Below, piece by piece: positions 19,089 through 28,139 of a stretch of DNA of 64,000 bases (positions within the stretch are counted from its first letter, which is position 1; each line of letters starts with the position of its first letter). The notes under the pieces were generated by a model. That model saw only the letters and a program-made list of their open reading frames with translations, searched no databases and was not told the origin of the DNA. Origin of the DNA: Methylopila jiangsuensis. Lineage in GTDB: Bacteria; Pseudomonadota; Alphaproteobacteria; Rhizobiales; Methylopilaceae. Where the stretch lies: the NCBI RefSeq assembly GCF_027922305.1, contig NZ_BSFK01000002.1:1-64000 (forward strand), in the 5' to 3' direction. Position numbers and translations under genes: made by a program.

Positions 19089-19232
19089 ATCGCGCGCCGT
19101 CCTGCCCCGGGCGGCTTGACGCGCGCCGCCGTTCGGCGAAACCTTCGCCCCATTCCAAGCGTTGCATGGCGTCGGGCGGCGGGTCGATTCGCGCTGTGGG
19201 CGCGATCATGGCCAGGGGGAGGCGCGATCAAG

Positions 19233-20480
19233 GTGAACGGCGGTCGAGGCGTCGCGAACGTGAAGCATCCGTCCGGCGCGGCGCCCGTGTCGTCGCGGGA
19301 CTGGCGCATCGATTTCTGGCGCGGTCTCGCGATCGTGTTCATCTTCTGGAACCACTCGGTCGACAACGTCATGAGCTGGTTCACGACGAAATATGTCGGC
19401 CTGTCGGATTCCGCCGAGCTGTTCGTGTTCCTGTCCGGCTTCGCCATGGCGAGCATGTTCGTGGGCAAGTTCCTCGACCGGCCCGTGATGGCGATCCCCT
19501 ACGCCTTCGGGCGCGCCTTCACGCTCTACCTGCACCACATCGCCGCCTTCGTGGTGATCGCCACGCTCGCGGTGCTGTACCGCGAATACGCCGGCTCCAG
19601 CGTGATGGAGCGCGACCTGTTCATCCGGCCGTTCCTGGTGGCGACCGAGACGGTGCTGCCGAAGCTCGCGACGCTCGGCTACCTGCCGCCGCTGCTCGAC
19701 ATCCTGCCGCTCTACATCATCCTGACGCTGCTGATCGGCGTGCTGTTCGCGGGCTTCCGCGACCGCTGGCCGTTCTACGTTGCCTTCGCGGCCGGCGTCT
19801 GGATCTGGGCGCGGTTCTCGGGCGCGACGCTGTCGTCCTATCCCGACACGCGGCTCTGGACCTTCAACCCCTTCGCCTGGCAGGCGGTGTTCCTGGCGGG
19901 GTTCGCCACCTTCCTCGCCCGCGACGAGCGCTGGCTCCGGGACGTTCTGGCGGCGCCCGCGACCATCGCCCTGTCGGCCACGGTGGTGATCGTGGGCTTC
20001 ATCGCCGCCGCGCCCTGGGCGACGCTCGGGCTCTACGAGTGGCGGCCGCTGCGGTTCCTCACCGACATCGCCGACAAGGCCAACGCCTCGCCGGTGCGGC
20101 TGCTGCACTTCATGGCCATGGCCCATCTCGCGTCGCTGTTCGTGCGGCGGGAGAGCCGGCTTGGGCGCAGCGCGCTCGGCCGGGCCATGGTGCTGATCGG
20201 CCGCAAGAGCCTGCCGCTGTTCGTGATCTCCACCGTGTTCGCCGCCATGAGCCACGGCGTGTTCGACTGGTTCGGCCACGGCTGGCCGGTGCAGGTGGCG
20301 TTTTCGCTCGCGGGCGCGCTGGTGCTGGTGGCGCTGGCCTATGGCGGAGAGGCGCTGCGCACCACCAAGCGCGCCGCGCCGAAGCCCGCCGCGGCGCCGG
20401 CGAAACCCGTCGTGGCCCATGCGGAGGAGGCGCGGCCAGCCGCCGCGCCCGCGACGCCCACATCGCCCGCCCGCAACTGA
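19233..20480 (+). CDS. opgC: OpgC-like membrane protein (OpgC domain)
   Basis: A 415-residue integral membrane protein of the OpgC family, related to acyltransferase-3 proteins and associated with succinylation or other substitution of periplasmic glucans. About ten hydrophobic helices are visible. The N-terminal motif RDWRIDFWRGLAIVFIFWNH, with FWNHSVDN and later YVGLSDSAELFVFLSGF, is characteristic. The C-terminus ends in an Ala/Pro/Lys-rich cytoplasmic tail. I place the start at a GTG (19233) with GGGGGAGG about 11 bases upstream. A later GTG at 19260 is possible. No opgG or opgH is adjacent. Confidence 0.85.
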   Translation: MNGGRGVANVKHPSGAAPVSSRDWRIDFWRGLAIVFIFWNHSVDNVMSWFTTKYVGLSDSAELFVFLSGFAMASMFVGKFLDRPVMAIPYAFGRAFTLYLHHIAAFVVIATLAVLYREYAGSSVMERDLFIRPFLVATETVLPKLATLGYLPPLLDILPLYIILTLLIGVLFAGFRDRWPFYVAFAAGVWIWARFSGATLSSYPDTRLWTFNPFAWQAVFLAGFATFLARDERWLRDVLAAPATIALSATVVIVGFIAAAPWATLGLYEWRPLRFLTDIADKANASPVRLLHFMAMAHLASLFVRRESRLGRSALGRAMVLIGRKSLPLFVISTVFAAMSHGVFDWFGHGWPVQVAFSLAGALVLVALAYGGEALRTTKRAAPKPAAAPAKPVVAHAEEARPAAAPATPTSPARN

Positions 20481-20516
20481 CCGCCGCGCCTTGACGCGCG
20501 GCGGCGCGGGCTTTCT
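20481..20516 (+). terminator. Terminator-like hairpin after opgC
   Basis: CCGCCGCGC and GCGCGGCGG form a 9-bp stem directly after the opgC stop, followed by CGCGGGCTTTCTC. The T tract is short, so termination may be inefficient. Confidence 0.45.
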
Positions 20517-20644
20517 CATGAACTTTGGTAGGGCCTGACGCGCGGCGCCGAGGGAGCGTCGCGCGGTGCGCCCGCCAGCTTCTTCCCGCGCCCGCCCGCG
20601 CGTCCGCTTCTCCCCGTCGCGCCGTTTCCGGAGACGCCGTTCCC

Positions 20645-23600
20645 ATGACCGCAGCACCGCTCCCGACCGGCCCCCGCAAGATCGAAAAGCTGCTTGTCGC
20701 CAACCGCTCCGAGATCGCGATCCGGGTGTTCCGGGCCGCGTCCGAACTGGGCATCCGCACGGTCGCGATCTATGCGGAGGAGGACAAGCTTTCGCTCCAC
20801 CGCTTCAAGGCGGACGAGGCCTATCAGGTCGGCCGGGTCATGGGGCCGCTGGAGGCCTATCTCTCCATCCCCGAGGTGATCCGGGTCGCGAAGGACGCCG
20901 GCGTCGACGCCATCCACCCGGGCTACGGCTTCCTGTCGGAAAGCCCGGAGTTCGCCGACGCCTGCGCCGAGGCGGGCGTGCTGTTCATCGGGCCGTCGCC
21001 CGAGACCATGCGCAAGCTCGGCAACAAGGTGGCGGCGCGCAACCTCGCCATCAGCGTGGGCGTGCCGGTGATGCCCGCCACCCCGCCGCTGCCCGACGAT
21101 CCGGAGGCGATCCGGAAGGCGGCCGAGGAGATCGGCCTGCCGGTGATGCTGAAGGCCTCCTGGGGCGGCGGCGGCCGCGGCATGCGCGTCATCCGCGACA
21201 TGGGCAAGCTGATCGGGGAGGTGACCAACGCCCGGCGCGAGGCCAAGGCCGCCTTCGGCAAGGACGAGGTCTATCTCGAAAAGCTCGTCGAGCGCGCCCG
21301 GCACGTGGAGGTGCAGGTCCTCGGCGACCGCCATGGGAACACGGTCCACCTGTTCGAGCGCGACTGTTCGGTCCAGCGCCGCAACCAGAAGGTGGTGGAG
21401 CGCGCGCCCGCGCCTTATCTCGACGAGGCGACCCGCGCGGAGCTGTGCGAGAGCGGCCTGAAGATCGCCCGCGCCACCGACTATCTCGGCGCCGGCACGG
21501 TCGAGTTCCTGATGGACGCCGACAGCGGCCGATTCTACTTCATCGAGGTCAATCCGCGCATCCAGGTGGAGCACACGGTGACCGAGGTGGTCACCGGCGT
21601 CGACATCGTGAAGGCGCAGATCCGGGTGATCGAGGGCGCCGCGATCGGGACGCCTGAATCGGGCGTGCCGGCGCAGGGCGACATCCGGCTGAACGGCCAC
21701 GCCCTGCAGTGCCGCATCACCACCGAGAACCCGGAAGACAACTTCATCCCGGACTACGGCCGCATCACCGCCTATCGCGGCGCCATGGGCTTCGGCATCC
21801 GGGTGGACGGCGGCACCGCCTATTCGGGCGCGGTCATCACCCGCTTCTACGATCCCATGCTGGAGAAGGTGACCGCCTGGGCGCCCACGCCCGAGGAGGC
21901 GTGCCTGCGCATGCAGCGCGCCATCAGCGAGTACCGCATCCGCGGCGTGGCGACCAACCTCGCCTTCCTCGAGAACGTGGTGCGGCACCCGACGTTCGTC
22001 GCGGGCGAGACCATCACCCGCTTCATCGACGAAACGCCGGAGCTGTTCGCGTTCGAGAAGCGGCAGGACCGCGCCACGCGCCTGCTGACCTACATCGCCG
22101 ACGTCACCGTCAACGGGCACCCGGAGGCCAAGGGCCGGGCGAAGCCCAAGGACGGCGCCCCCGAGCCCGTGGCTCCGCTGTTCGGCGCGGTCGCGGACGG
22201 CTCCCGCCAGTTGCTTGAAGAGCTGGGGCCCAAGGCGTTCGGCGCCTGGATGCGGGAGCAATCCCGTGTGCTCGTCACCGACACCACCATGCGCGACGCG
22301 CACCAGTCGCTGCTGGCGACCCGTGTGCGGAGCTTCGACATCGCGGCCTCCGCGCCGTCCTACGCGTCGGGCCTGCCGCAGCTTCTCAGCCTCGAATGCT
22401 GGGGCGGCGCCACCTTTGACGTGGCCATGCGCTTCCTCACCGAAGACCCGTGGGAGCGCCTCGCCAAGATCCGGGAGAGCGCGCCCAACCTGCTGCTGCA
22501 GTGTCTGGTGCGCGGCTCGAACGGCGTCGGCTACGCCAACTATCCGGACAACGCGGTGGCCTTCTTCATCGCCCAGGCGGCCAGGGGCGGCGTGGACCTG
22601 TTCCGGGTGTTCGACTGCCTGAACTGGATCGACAACATGCGCGTCAGCATGGACGCGATCATCGACGCCGGGAAAATCTGCGAGGCGGCGATCTGCTACA
22701 CCGGCGACGTGCTCGACCCGGCGCGGGCCAAATACGACCTGAAATACTACGTCGATCTGGCGAAGCGGCTGGAGAAGGCCGGCGCCCATGTGCTGTGCCT
22801 GAAGGACATGGCGGGCCTGCTGAAGCCGGCGGCCGCCCGGCTGCTGGTGAAGACGCTGCGGGAGGAGACCGGCCTGCCGCTCCACCTCCACACCCACGAC
22901 ACTTCCGGCATCGCCGGGGCCACGGTTCTGGCCGCCATCGACGCCGGCGTGGACGCGGTGGACGCGGCCATGGACGCGTTCTCCGGCATGACGTCCCAGC
23001 CCTGCCTCGGCTCCATCGTGGCGGCGCTGAAGGGCTCCGAGCGCGACGCCGGCCTCGACCTCGACGCCATCCGGGCGATCTCGCTCTACTGGGAGCAGGC
23101 CCGCGCCCAATACGCCGCCTTCGAGAACGACCTGCTGGCGCCGGCGTCCGAGGTGTATCTGCACGAAATGCCGGGCGGGCAGTTCACCAACCTCAAGGAG
23201 CAGGCCCGCGCCATGGGGCTGGAGACCCGCTGGAACGAGGTGGCGCGCACCTATCGCGACGTGAACGACATGTTCGGCGACATCGTAAAGGTGACGCCCA
23301 CCTCCAAGGTGGTGGGCGACATGGCGCTCTCCATGGTCTCGGCCGGCCTCACCCGCGCGGAGGTGGAGGATCCGGCCGTGGAGGTGTCGTTCCCCGAAAG
23401 CGTGGTGCAGCTCATGAAGGGCGAGCTCAGCCAGCCGCCGGGCGGGTTCCCCAAAGGCATCCAGTCCAAGGTGCTGAAGGGAGAGGCGCCGATCGAGGGG
23501 CGCGCCGGCGCGCTGATGCCGCCGGTGGATTTCGACGCGACCCGGGCGGAGCTCGCCAAGAAGATCGAGCGCGAGCCGAACGATTTCGACCTCGCCTCCT

Positions 23601-24109
23601 ACCTCATGTACCCCAAGGTGTTCGTGGACTACGCCCAGGCGGAGAAGAAATACGGTCCGGTGTCGGCGCTGCCGACGCCGATCTACTTCTACGGCCTTGG
23701 CGCCGGCGGCGAAATCCCGGTGGAGATCGAGCGCGGCAAGACGCTGGTGATCCGCAACCTCGGCGTGGGCGAGACCGACGAGGAGGGCCAGGTGAAGGTC
23801 TTCTTCGAGCTGAACGGCCAGCCGCGCATCATCAAGGTGCCGAACCGCTCCGCCGCCGCCCGCGAGGCGCGGCGCAAGGCGGAGGAGGGCAATCCCGGCC
23901 ATGTGGCCGCGCCCATGCCGGGCATCGTCTCCACCGTGTCCGCCAAGGTGGGCCAGACGCTCGAGCCCGGCGACGTGGTGCTGTCCATCGAGGCCATGAA
24001 GATGGACACCTCGATCCACGCCGAGAAGGGCGGCGTGGTGAAGGAGGTTCTGGTGTCGCCGGGATCGCCGGTGGACGCCAAGGATCTGCTCGTTGTGATC
24101 GAGGCCTGA
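20645..24109 (+). CDS. pyc: Pyruvate carboxylase
   Basis: The biotin enzyme that carboxylates pyruvate to oxaloacetate with ATP and bicarbonate, an anaplerotic step. The 1154-residue single-chain form has the biotin carboxylase domain at about 15-470 (KLLVANRSEIAIRVFRA, glycine-rich loop SWGGGGRGM, EVNPRIQVEH). The carboxyltransferase domain is at about 540-830 (TDTTMRDAHQSLLATR, LHTHDTSG), followed by the PYC linker. The C-terminal biotinyl domain carries EAMKMD (biotin Lys about 1119). The start at 20645 gives the standard N-terminus. The stop is followed 19 bp later by the next gene on the same strand. Confidence 0.98.
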   Translation: MTAAPLPTGPRKIEKLLVANRSEIAIRVFRAASELGIRTVAIYAEEDKLSLHRFKADEAYQVGRVMGPLEAYLSIPEVIRVAKDAGVDAIHPGYGFLSESPEFADACAEAGVLFIGPSPETMRKLGNKVAARNLAISVGVPVMPATPPLPDDPEAIRKAAEEIGLPVMLKASWGGGGRGMRVIRDMGKLIGEVTNARREAKAAFGKDEVYLEKLVERARHVEVQVLGDRHGNTVHLFERDCSVQRRNQKVVERAPAPYLDEATRAELCESGLKIARATDYLGAGTVEFLMDADSGRFYFIEVNPRIQVEHTVTEVVTGVDIVKAQIRVIEGAAIGTPESGVPAQGDIRLNGHALQCRITTENPEDNFIPDYGRITAYRGAMGFGIRVDGGTAYSGAVITRFYDPMLEKVTAWAPTPEEACLRMQRAISEYRIRGVATNLAFLENVVRHPTFVAGETITRFIDETPELFAFEKRQDRATRLLTYIADVTVNGHPEAKGRAKPKDGAPEPVAPLFGAVADGSRQLLEELGPKAFGAWMREQSRVLVTDTTMRDAHQSLLATRVRSFDIAASAPSYASGLPQLLSLECWGGATFDVAMRFLTEDPWERLAKIRESAPNLLLQCLVRGSNGVGYANYPDNAVAFFIAQAARGGVDLFRVFDCLNWIDNMRVSMDAIIDAGKICEAAICYTGDVLDPARAKYDLKYYVDLAKRLEKAGAHVLCLKDMAGLLKPAAARLLVKTLREETGLPLHLHTHDTSGIAGATVLAAIDAGVDAVDAAMDAFSGMTSQPCLGSIVAALKGSERDAGLDLDAIRAISLYWEQARAQYAAFENDLLAPASEVYLHEMPGGQFTNLKEQARAMGLETRWNEVARTYRDVNDMFGDIVKVTPTSKVVGDMALSMVSAGLTRAEVEDPAVEVSFPESVVQLMKGELSQPPGGFPKGIQSKVLKGEAPIEGRAGALMPPVDFDATRAELAKKIEREPNDFDLASYLMYPKVFVDYAQAEKKYGPVSALPTPIYFYGLGAGGEIPVEIERGKTLVIRNLGVGETDEEGQVKVFFELNGQPRIIKVPNRSAAAREARRKAEEGNPGHVAAPMPGIVSTVSAKVGQTLEPGDVVLSIEAMKMDTSIHAEKGGVVKEVLVSPGSPVDAKDLLVVIEA

Positions 24110-24128
24110 CGCGGGCTATCGTCGGGCC

Positions 24129-24797
24129 ATGTCTGATCCGTCGCACGACGCCGAGCCGCCGCGCTCGCCGCTGTCCCCGTCCCGCCCCGCGGGCACGGGA
24201 GCGTTGCGCGAGGCGCTGCGGCGCGCGCGCGCCGAATCCGCCGAGCATGGCGACGCGGTGACGGGGCTGCGGCAGGCCGACCTTTCCCGGCTCGAAATCC
24301 TGAAGGAGGCGCTCGACCCGGTGTTCGCGGCGATCCCGCCGGAGGTGGACCTGTTCGACATCGGCCTCGTGCCGGGCGACCGGCCGCGCCTGTTCGTGGA
24401 CATGGTGTCCTTCGTGGAGATGGGCCGGGACCGCCGGCTCTACCGCTTCCTGCGCGACGGGCGGAACGGCCGCGTGGTCGCCGCCGAGAGCGCGGAGGTG
24501 GAGCCGATCGTGCAGGCGGTGACCGATTACGTCGCCCGCCGCATGGTGGAGCGCGAGCGCCTGCTGGCGAGCGACCCCGAACCCGCCGCGGCCGCCGCTC
24601 CGGCGCCGCAGCCCGTGGGCTCGGGAGCCTCGGTCCCGCCGGCGGGCCCGGCCGCCGAGCCGCAGCCGCAGCGGAGCCGTCTCGCCCGGTTCGTGGCGAC
24701 CGTGCTCGCCTTCATCGCCGGCGGGGCGATCGGCACGGTGGTGGTGGTGGCGCTGATGATCGCCGTCGCCAAGGGCGTGCTGCCGACCGCGCGCTGA
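24129..24797 (+). CDS. Conserved-looking membrane-anchored hypothetical protein
   Basis: A 222-residue protein. It has a Pro/Ser-rich N-terminus, then a compact domain at about 40-150 (SRLEILKEALDPVFAAIPPE, DIGLVPGDRPRLFVDMVSFV, DRRLYRFLRDGR) resembling rhizobial proteins of unknown function. A Pro/Ala linker follows, and one C-terminal transmembrane helix at about 190-215, so it is probably a tail-anchored cytoplasmic domain. It follows pyc by 19 bp and may be cotranscribed. I cannot assign a role. Confidence 0.75.
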   Translation: MSDPSHDAEPPRSPLSPSRPAGTGALREALRRARAESAEHGDAVTGLRQADLSRLEILKEALDPVFAAIPPEVDLFDIGLVPGDRPRLFVDMVSFVEMGRDRRLYRFLRDGRNGRVVAAESAEVEPIVQAVTDYVARRMVERERLLASDPEPAAAAAPAPQPVGSGASVPPAGPAAEPQPQRSRLARFVATVLAFIAGGAIGTVVVVALMIAVAKGVLPTAR

Positions 24798-24891
24798 CGG
24801 CCGGCCGTTCCGCTTGGGCGTGATTGCGCCCGGTTGCCTGTCGGGCTCCGCGGGCGCCGCGCGCAAGCCGCACGGGCTCGGGGACGGACGC

Positions 24892-26016
24892 TCAGCCCAG
24901 GACGCCGGTCCGGGCCAGGAGCTCGGTCGCCTCCACCGCCATCACCCGCTCCTCGTTCGCCTTCACCACGAGCGCCTCGAACGGCCCGAGAAACCGCAGC
25001 CGCTCCACGATTGCCCGCCGCACCGGCGCCGCGTGTTCGCCTATGCCGCCGGTGAAGACGAGCGCGTCGATCCCGCCCATCGCGGCCGCCATGGCGGCCG
25101 CGAACTGCGCCACGCGCATCTCGAAGAAGGCCAGCGCGAACCGCGCGCGGGGATCGGTGCTCGCCAGCAGCGTCTCCACGTCGTTGCTGAGCTCCGACAG
25201 GCCGAGCAGGCCGGAGCGCTCGTACAGCGCGGAGGAGACCTCCTCGGCGCTCATCCCCAGCGCCTGCAGCAGATAGAGCACCGCGCCGGCGTCCAGCGCG
25301 CCGCAGCGCGTGCCCATGGGCAGGCCGTCCAGCGCCGTCATGCCCATGGTGGTGTCGACGCTGCGGCCGGCCGCCATGGCGCAGAGGCTCGCGCCGTTGC
25401 CGAGATGGGCCGCCACCACCCGGCCGGCGTGGAGCGCAGGATGATCGGCGGCGAGCGTCCGCTCCACCCAGTGGTAGGACAGGCCGTGGAAGCCGTAGCG
25501 GCGCACGCCGCGCTCCCGCAGGTCCCGCGGCAGCGCGAAATCGTGGAACAGCGGCTCGCGCCGGGCGTGAAACGCGGTGTCGAAACAGGCCACGCTGACC
25601 ACGTCGCCCAGCAGACGCTGCGCGGCGGACACCGCCGCCAGATTGTGCGGCTGGTGCAGCGGCGCGAGCGGCGACAGCTTTTCGAGCGCGTCGAACACGT
25701 CCGGCGTCACGATGACCGGATCGACGAAACGGTCTCCGCCATGGACGACGCGGTGCGCTACCGCCCGCATCCGCCATGCGGCGTCGCGCCGGTCCACGAA
25801 GGCGAGCGCCGCCGACAGCGCGACCTCGTGATCGGCGCCGGGCGCGAGCTCCACATGCTCGCTGGCGCCGCCGACCACTTCGGCGTCCATCACGGGCGCC
25901 GCCTCGCCGAGCCGCACCGCCTTGCCCCTGGCCAGCATCTCGAGGCCGTCGACGGAGAAGACCTGAAACTTCAGGCTCGACGAGCCGGAGTTGAGCACCA
26001 GCAGCGTGTCGATCAT
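24892..26016 (-). CDS. ackA: Acetate kinase
   Basis: Interconverts acetyl phosphate and acetate with ADP/ATP; propionate may also be used. The 374-residue protein carries the family hallmarks MIDTLLVLNSGSSSLKFQVF (phosphate-binding), HRVVHGGDRF, HLGNGASL (adenosine loop), GMTALDGLPMGTR and FTGGIGEHA. Its start overlaps the end of the upstream phosphotransacetylase gene by four bases (ATGA), so the two enzymes are translationally coupled. It is the last gene of a three-gene operon. Confidence 0.96.
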   Translation of the reverse strand: MIDTLLVLNSGSSSLKFQVFSVDGLEMLARGKAVRLGEAAPVMDAEVVGGASEHVELAPGADHEVALSAALAFVDRRDAAWRMRAVAHRVVHGGDRFVDPVIVTPDVFDALEKLSPLAPLHQPHNLAAVSAAQRLLGDVVSVACFDTAFHARREPLFHDFALPRDLRERGVRRYGFHGLSYHWVERTLAADHPALHAGRVVAAHLGNGASLCAMAAGRSVDTTMGMTALDGLPMGTRCGALDAGAVLYLLQALGMSAEEVSSALYERSGLLGLSELSNDVETLLASTDPRARFALAFFEMRVAQFAAAMAAAMGGIDALVFTGGIGEHAAPVRRAIVERLRFLGPFEALVVKANEERVMAVEATELLARTGVLG

Positions 26017-26963
26017 TTCAGGCGTCCCGCGCGGCGCGCCTCCGCCAGCGCCACCGCCAGCGCGCAGGACAGCAGGCGGGCGCGCAGGTTGTCGGCCCGG
26101 CTCGTCAGGATGATCGGAACCCGGGCGCCCAGAACGATGCCGGCGGAATCCGCGCCGCCGAGGAACGAGAGCTGCTTGGCCAGCATGTTGCCGGCTTCGA
26201 GGTCGGGGACCAGCAGGATGTCGGCCTCGCCCGCCACCGGCGAGACGATGCCCTTCTCGCGCGCGGCGGCGAGGCTGATGGCGTTGTCGAAGGCGAGGGG
26301 GCCATCCACCAGCGCGCCGGCGATCTGGCCGCGCTCCGCCATCTTGGACAGGGCTGCGGCGTCGAGCGTCGCCGGCATCTTCGGGTTGACCGTCTCGACC
26401 GCGGCGAGCGCCGCCACCTTCGGCAGGTCGTCCTCTCCGCCCACGGCGACGCGCCAGAGGTTGGCGGCGTTCTGCACGATGTCGGCCTTGGCGGCGAGAT
26501 CCGGCGCGATGTTGATGGCCGCGTCGGTGATGATGAACGGCTTCGGGTAGCTGCCGATGTGCATGACGAAGGCGTGGGAGATGCGGCGCTCGGTCCGGAG
26601 CCCGGCCGCGGGCCGCACCACCGCGCCCAGCAGTTCGTCGGTGTGGAGCGAGCCCTTCATCAGCGCGTCGAGCCGGCCGGCCGCGGCGGCCGTCGCCGCC
26701 TTCTCCGCGGCGTCGTGGCTGTGCTCGGCGTCCACCAGCTCCCAGGGGGCGATGTCGACTCCGGCCTCCTCGGCCGCGGCGGCGATGCGGGCGCGGGGGC
26801 CGATCAGCACAGGGTCGATCAGCTTTTCGGCCGCCGCTTCCGCCACCGCCGCGAGCACGTTCGCCGAGACGGGGTGGACCACGCCGGTCCGCACCGCGGG
26901 GAGGTTTTCGCAGCGGGCGAGAGCGCTTCGGAAATAAGCGTCGGAGGTGGCGTCCAGCGTCAT
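26013..26963 (-). CDS. pta: Phosphate acetyltransferase (PTA/PTB family)
   Basis: Transfers the acetyl group from acetyl-CoA to phosphate, supplying AckA. The 316-residue product is a short PTA_PTB-domain enzyme without the N-terminal regulatory domains of enteric Pta. It resembles the C-terminal half of proteins annotated as enoyl-CoA hydratase/phosphate acetyltransferase. Recognisable segments are KGSLHTDELLGAVV, ISHAFVMHIGSYPKPFIITD, GALVDGPLAFDNAIS, LVPDLEAGNMLAKQL and AGIVLGARVPIILTSRAD. Specificity for acetyl versus other acyl groups is not certain. The start at 26963 overlaps the stop of the upstream gene (TGATG). Confidence 0.92.
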   Translation of the reverse strand: MTLDATSDAYFRSALARCENLPAVRTGVVHPVSANVLAAVAEAAAEKLIDPVLIGPRARIAAAAEEAGVDIAPWELVDAEHSHDAAEKAATAAAAGRLDALMKGSLHTDELLGAVVRPAAGLRTERRISHAFVMHIGSYPKPFIITDAAINIAPDLAAKADIVQNAANLWRVAVGGEDDLPKVAALAAVETVNPKMPATLDAAALSKMAERGQIAGALVDGPLAFDNAISLAAAREKGIVSPVAGEADILLVPDLEAGNMLAKQLSFLGGADSAGIVLGARVPIILTSRADNLRARLLSCALAVALAEARRAGRLK

Positions 26964-28060
26964 CAGGCGGCCTCTCTCATCCAGCGCGCGATGTCGGGCC
27001 ATGTGTCGGACAGAGTCCTGCGTCCCATGAACAGGCCGATATGGCCGCCCGGCACGAGCTTTTCCACGATCGCGCGCTTCGGCGTCCCGACCAGGTCGCG
27101 GGCGGCGAAAACCTGCTCCTTCGTTGTGATGTCGTCCTCCGCGCCGGCCAGCAGATACAGCGGACAGGCGACGCGGCCGAGGTCGAGGCGCCGTCCGAGG
27201 CCCACGAACTCGCCTTTGGCGAACAGGTTGTGCTTGAACAGCTCCTCGATCGCCTGAAGGTAATAGACGCCCGGCAGGTCGAGCGGGTTCTCATACCAGG
27301 AGGCGAAGGTCTCCGTGCGGTCGAGATAGTCCCGGTCGGCGAGATTCTCGTAGAGCTTCACGAACTTGTCCACATACTGCTCGGCGGGATGCATGTTCTT
27401 CCAGCCCGCCAGCATGAAGCGTCCGGGCATGAGCCCGTCGCCCATCTCCACCATGGCGCGATAGCTCTTGAGCGGCATCTCATGCGCCAGCCGCTTGATG
27501 GGCCCGTCGCCGGCGTTGGTGTCGATGGGCGAGCCAGCCAGCACCAACGATGCGACCTTGTGCGGGAACCGGGCTGCGAGCATCGCGCTCAGCCAGCCGC
27601 CCTGGCACAGGCCGACCAAGCGGACAACGCCGCCGAGGTCGTCGACCGCGGCGTTGAACTCGGCGAGATAGGTGTCGATGGAAAAGTAGCGCATCTCCGG
27701 CGTCGCGGGCTTCCAGTCGGTCACCAGCACATGGGGGACGCCGTTCGCGAGCAGGGTCGCCACGAGGCTCTGGCCGTCGGCGTAATCGGCGATGGTGGCG
27801 CTGTGGCCCGCATAGGGCGCGTCGATCACCACGGGCGTCGCGCCGGTGGTCGGGTCGCCGAACTCGCGCAGCCGCATGGTGGGAAGATCGAGCCGCACGG
27901 TGTTGGCCGTCGCCCAGCCGGGCGCGGGCGGACGGGATATCTTCGCCGCCTCCTCCAGAAAGTCCAGATTGCGCGCGGTCAGACGCAGCGCGGCCTCCAC
28001 CGGCCACAGCCAGGGCGGGCAGCGTTCGGCGGCGGAGGCGGGCGCGTGGGGTTCGGTCAT
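26963..28060 (-). CDS. PhaC-like alpha/beta hydrolase (PHA synthase-related)
   Basis: A 365-residue protein with the poly(3-hydroxyalkanoate) synthase-like fold. Its nucleophile elbow VGLCQGGW uses Cys rather than Ser, as in PhaC. Acid and base candidates are in LLAGAEDDIT and VPGGHIGLFMG. It is shorter than true class I PhaC (about 570-600 residues) and lacks the long N-terminal region. I start at 28060; a further Met at 28117 is possible. It leads the pta-ackA operon with overlapping ends, so it may act on acyl-CoA or hydroxyacyl groups linked to acetate overflow. This is inference. Confidence 0.8.
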   Translation of the reverse strand: MTEPHAPASAAERCPPWLWPVEAALRLTARNLDFLEEAAKISRPPAPGWATANTVRLDLPTMRLREFGDPTTGATPVVIDAPYAGHSATIADYADGQSLVATLLANGVPHVLVTDWKPATPEMRYFSIDTYLAEFNAAVDDLGGVVRLVGLCQGGWLSAMLAARFPHKVASLVLAGSPIDTNAGDGPIKRLAHEMPLKSYRAMVEMGDGLMPGRFMLAGWKNMHPAEQYVDKFVKLYENLADRDYLDRTETFASWYENPLDLPGVYYLQAIEELFKHNLFAKGEFVGLGRRLDLGRVACPLYLLAGAEDDITTKEQVFAARDLVGTPKRAIVEKLVPGGHIGLFMGRRTLSDTWPDIARWMREAA

Positions 28061-28139
28061 GGGGCTGTCCGGGGCGGGCGTGGTCGTCGGAGGTGTTTGA
28101 GCCGCTCGGCGCGACATGAGGATGACGGGCGCGGCGCCG

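Noticed and set aside
20516..24019. Minus-strand open frame of more than 1,100 codons opposite pyruvate carboxylase
   Set aside because: It is a codon-phase shadow of a GC-rich gene, rich in His, Arg, Gly and Leu without domains. The plus strand encodes an unmistakable pyc.
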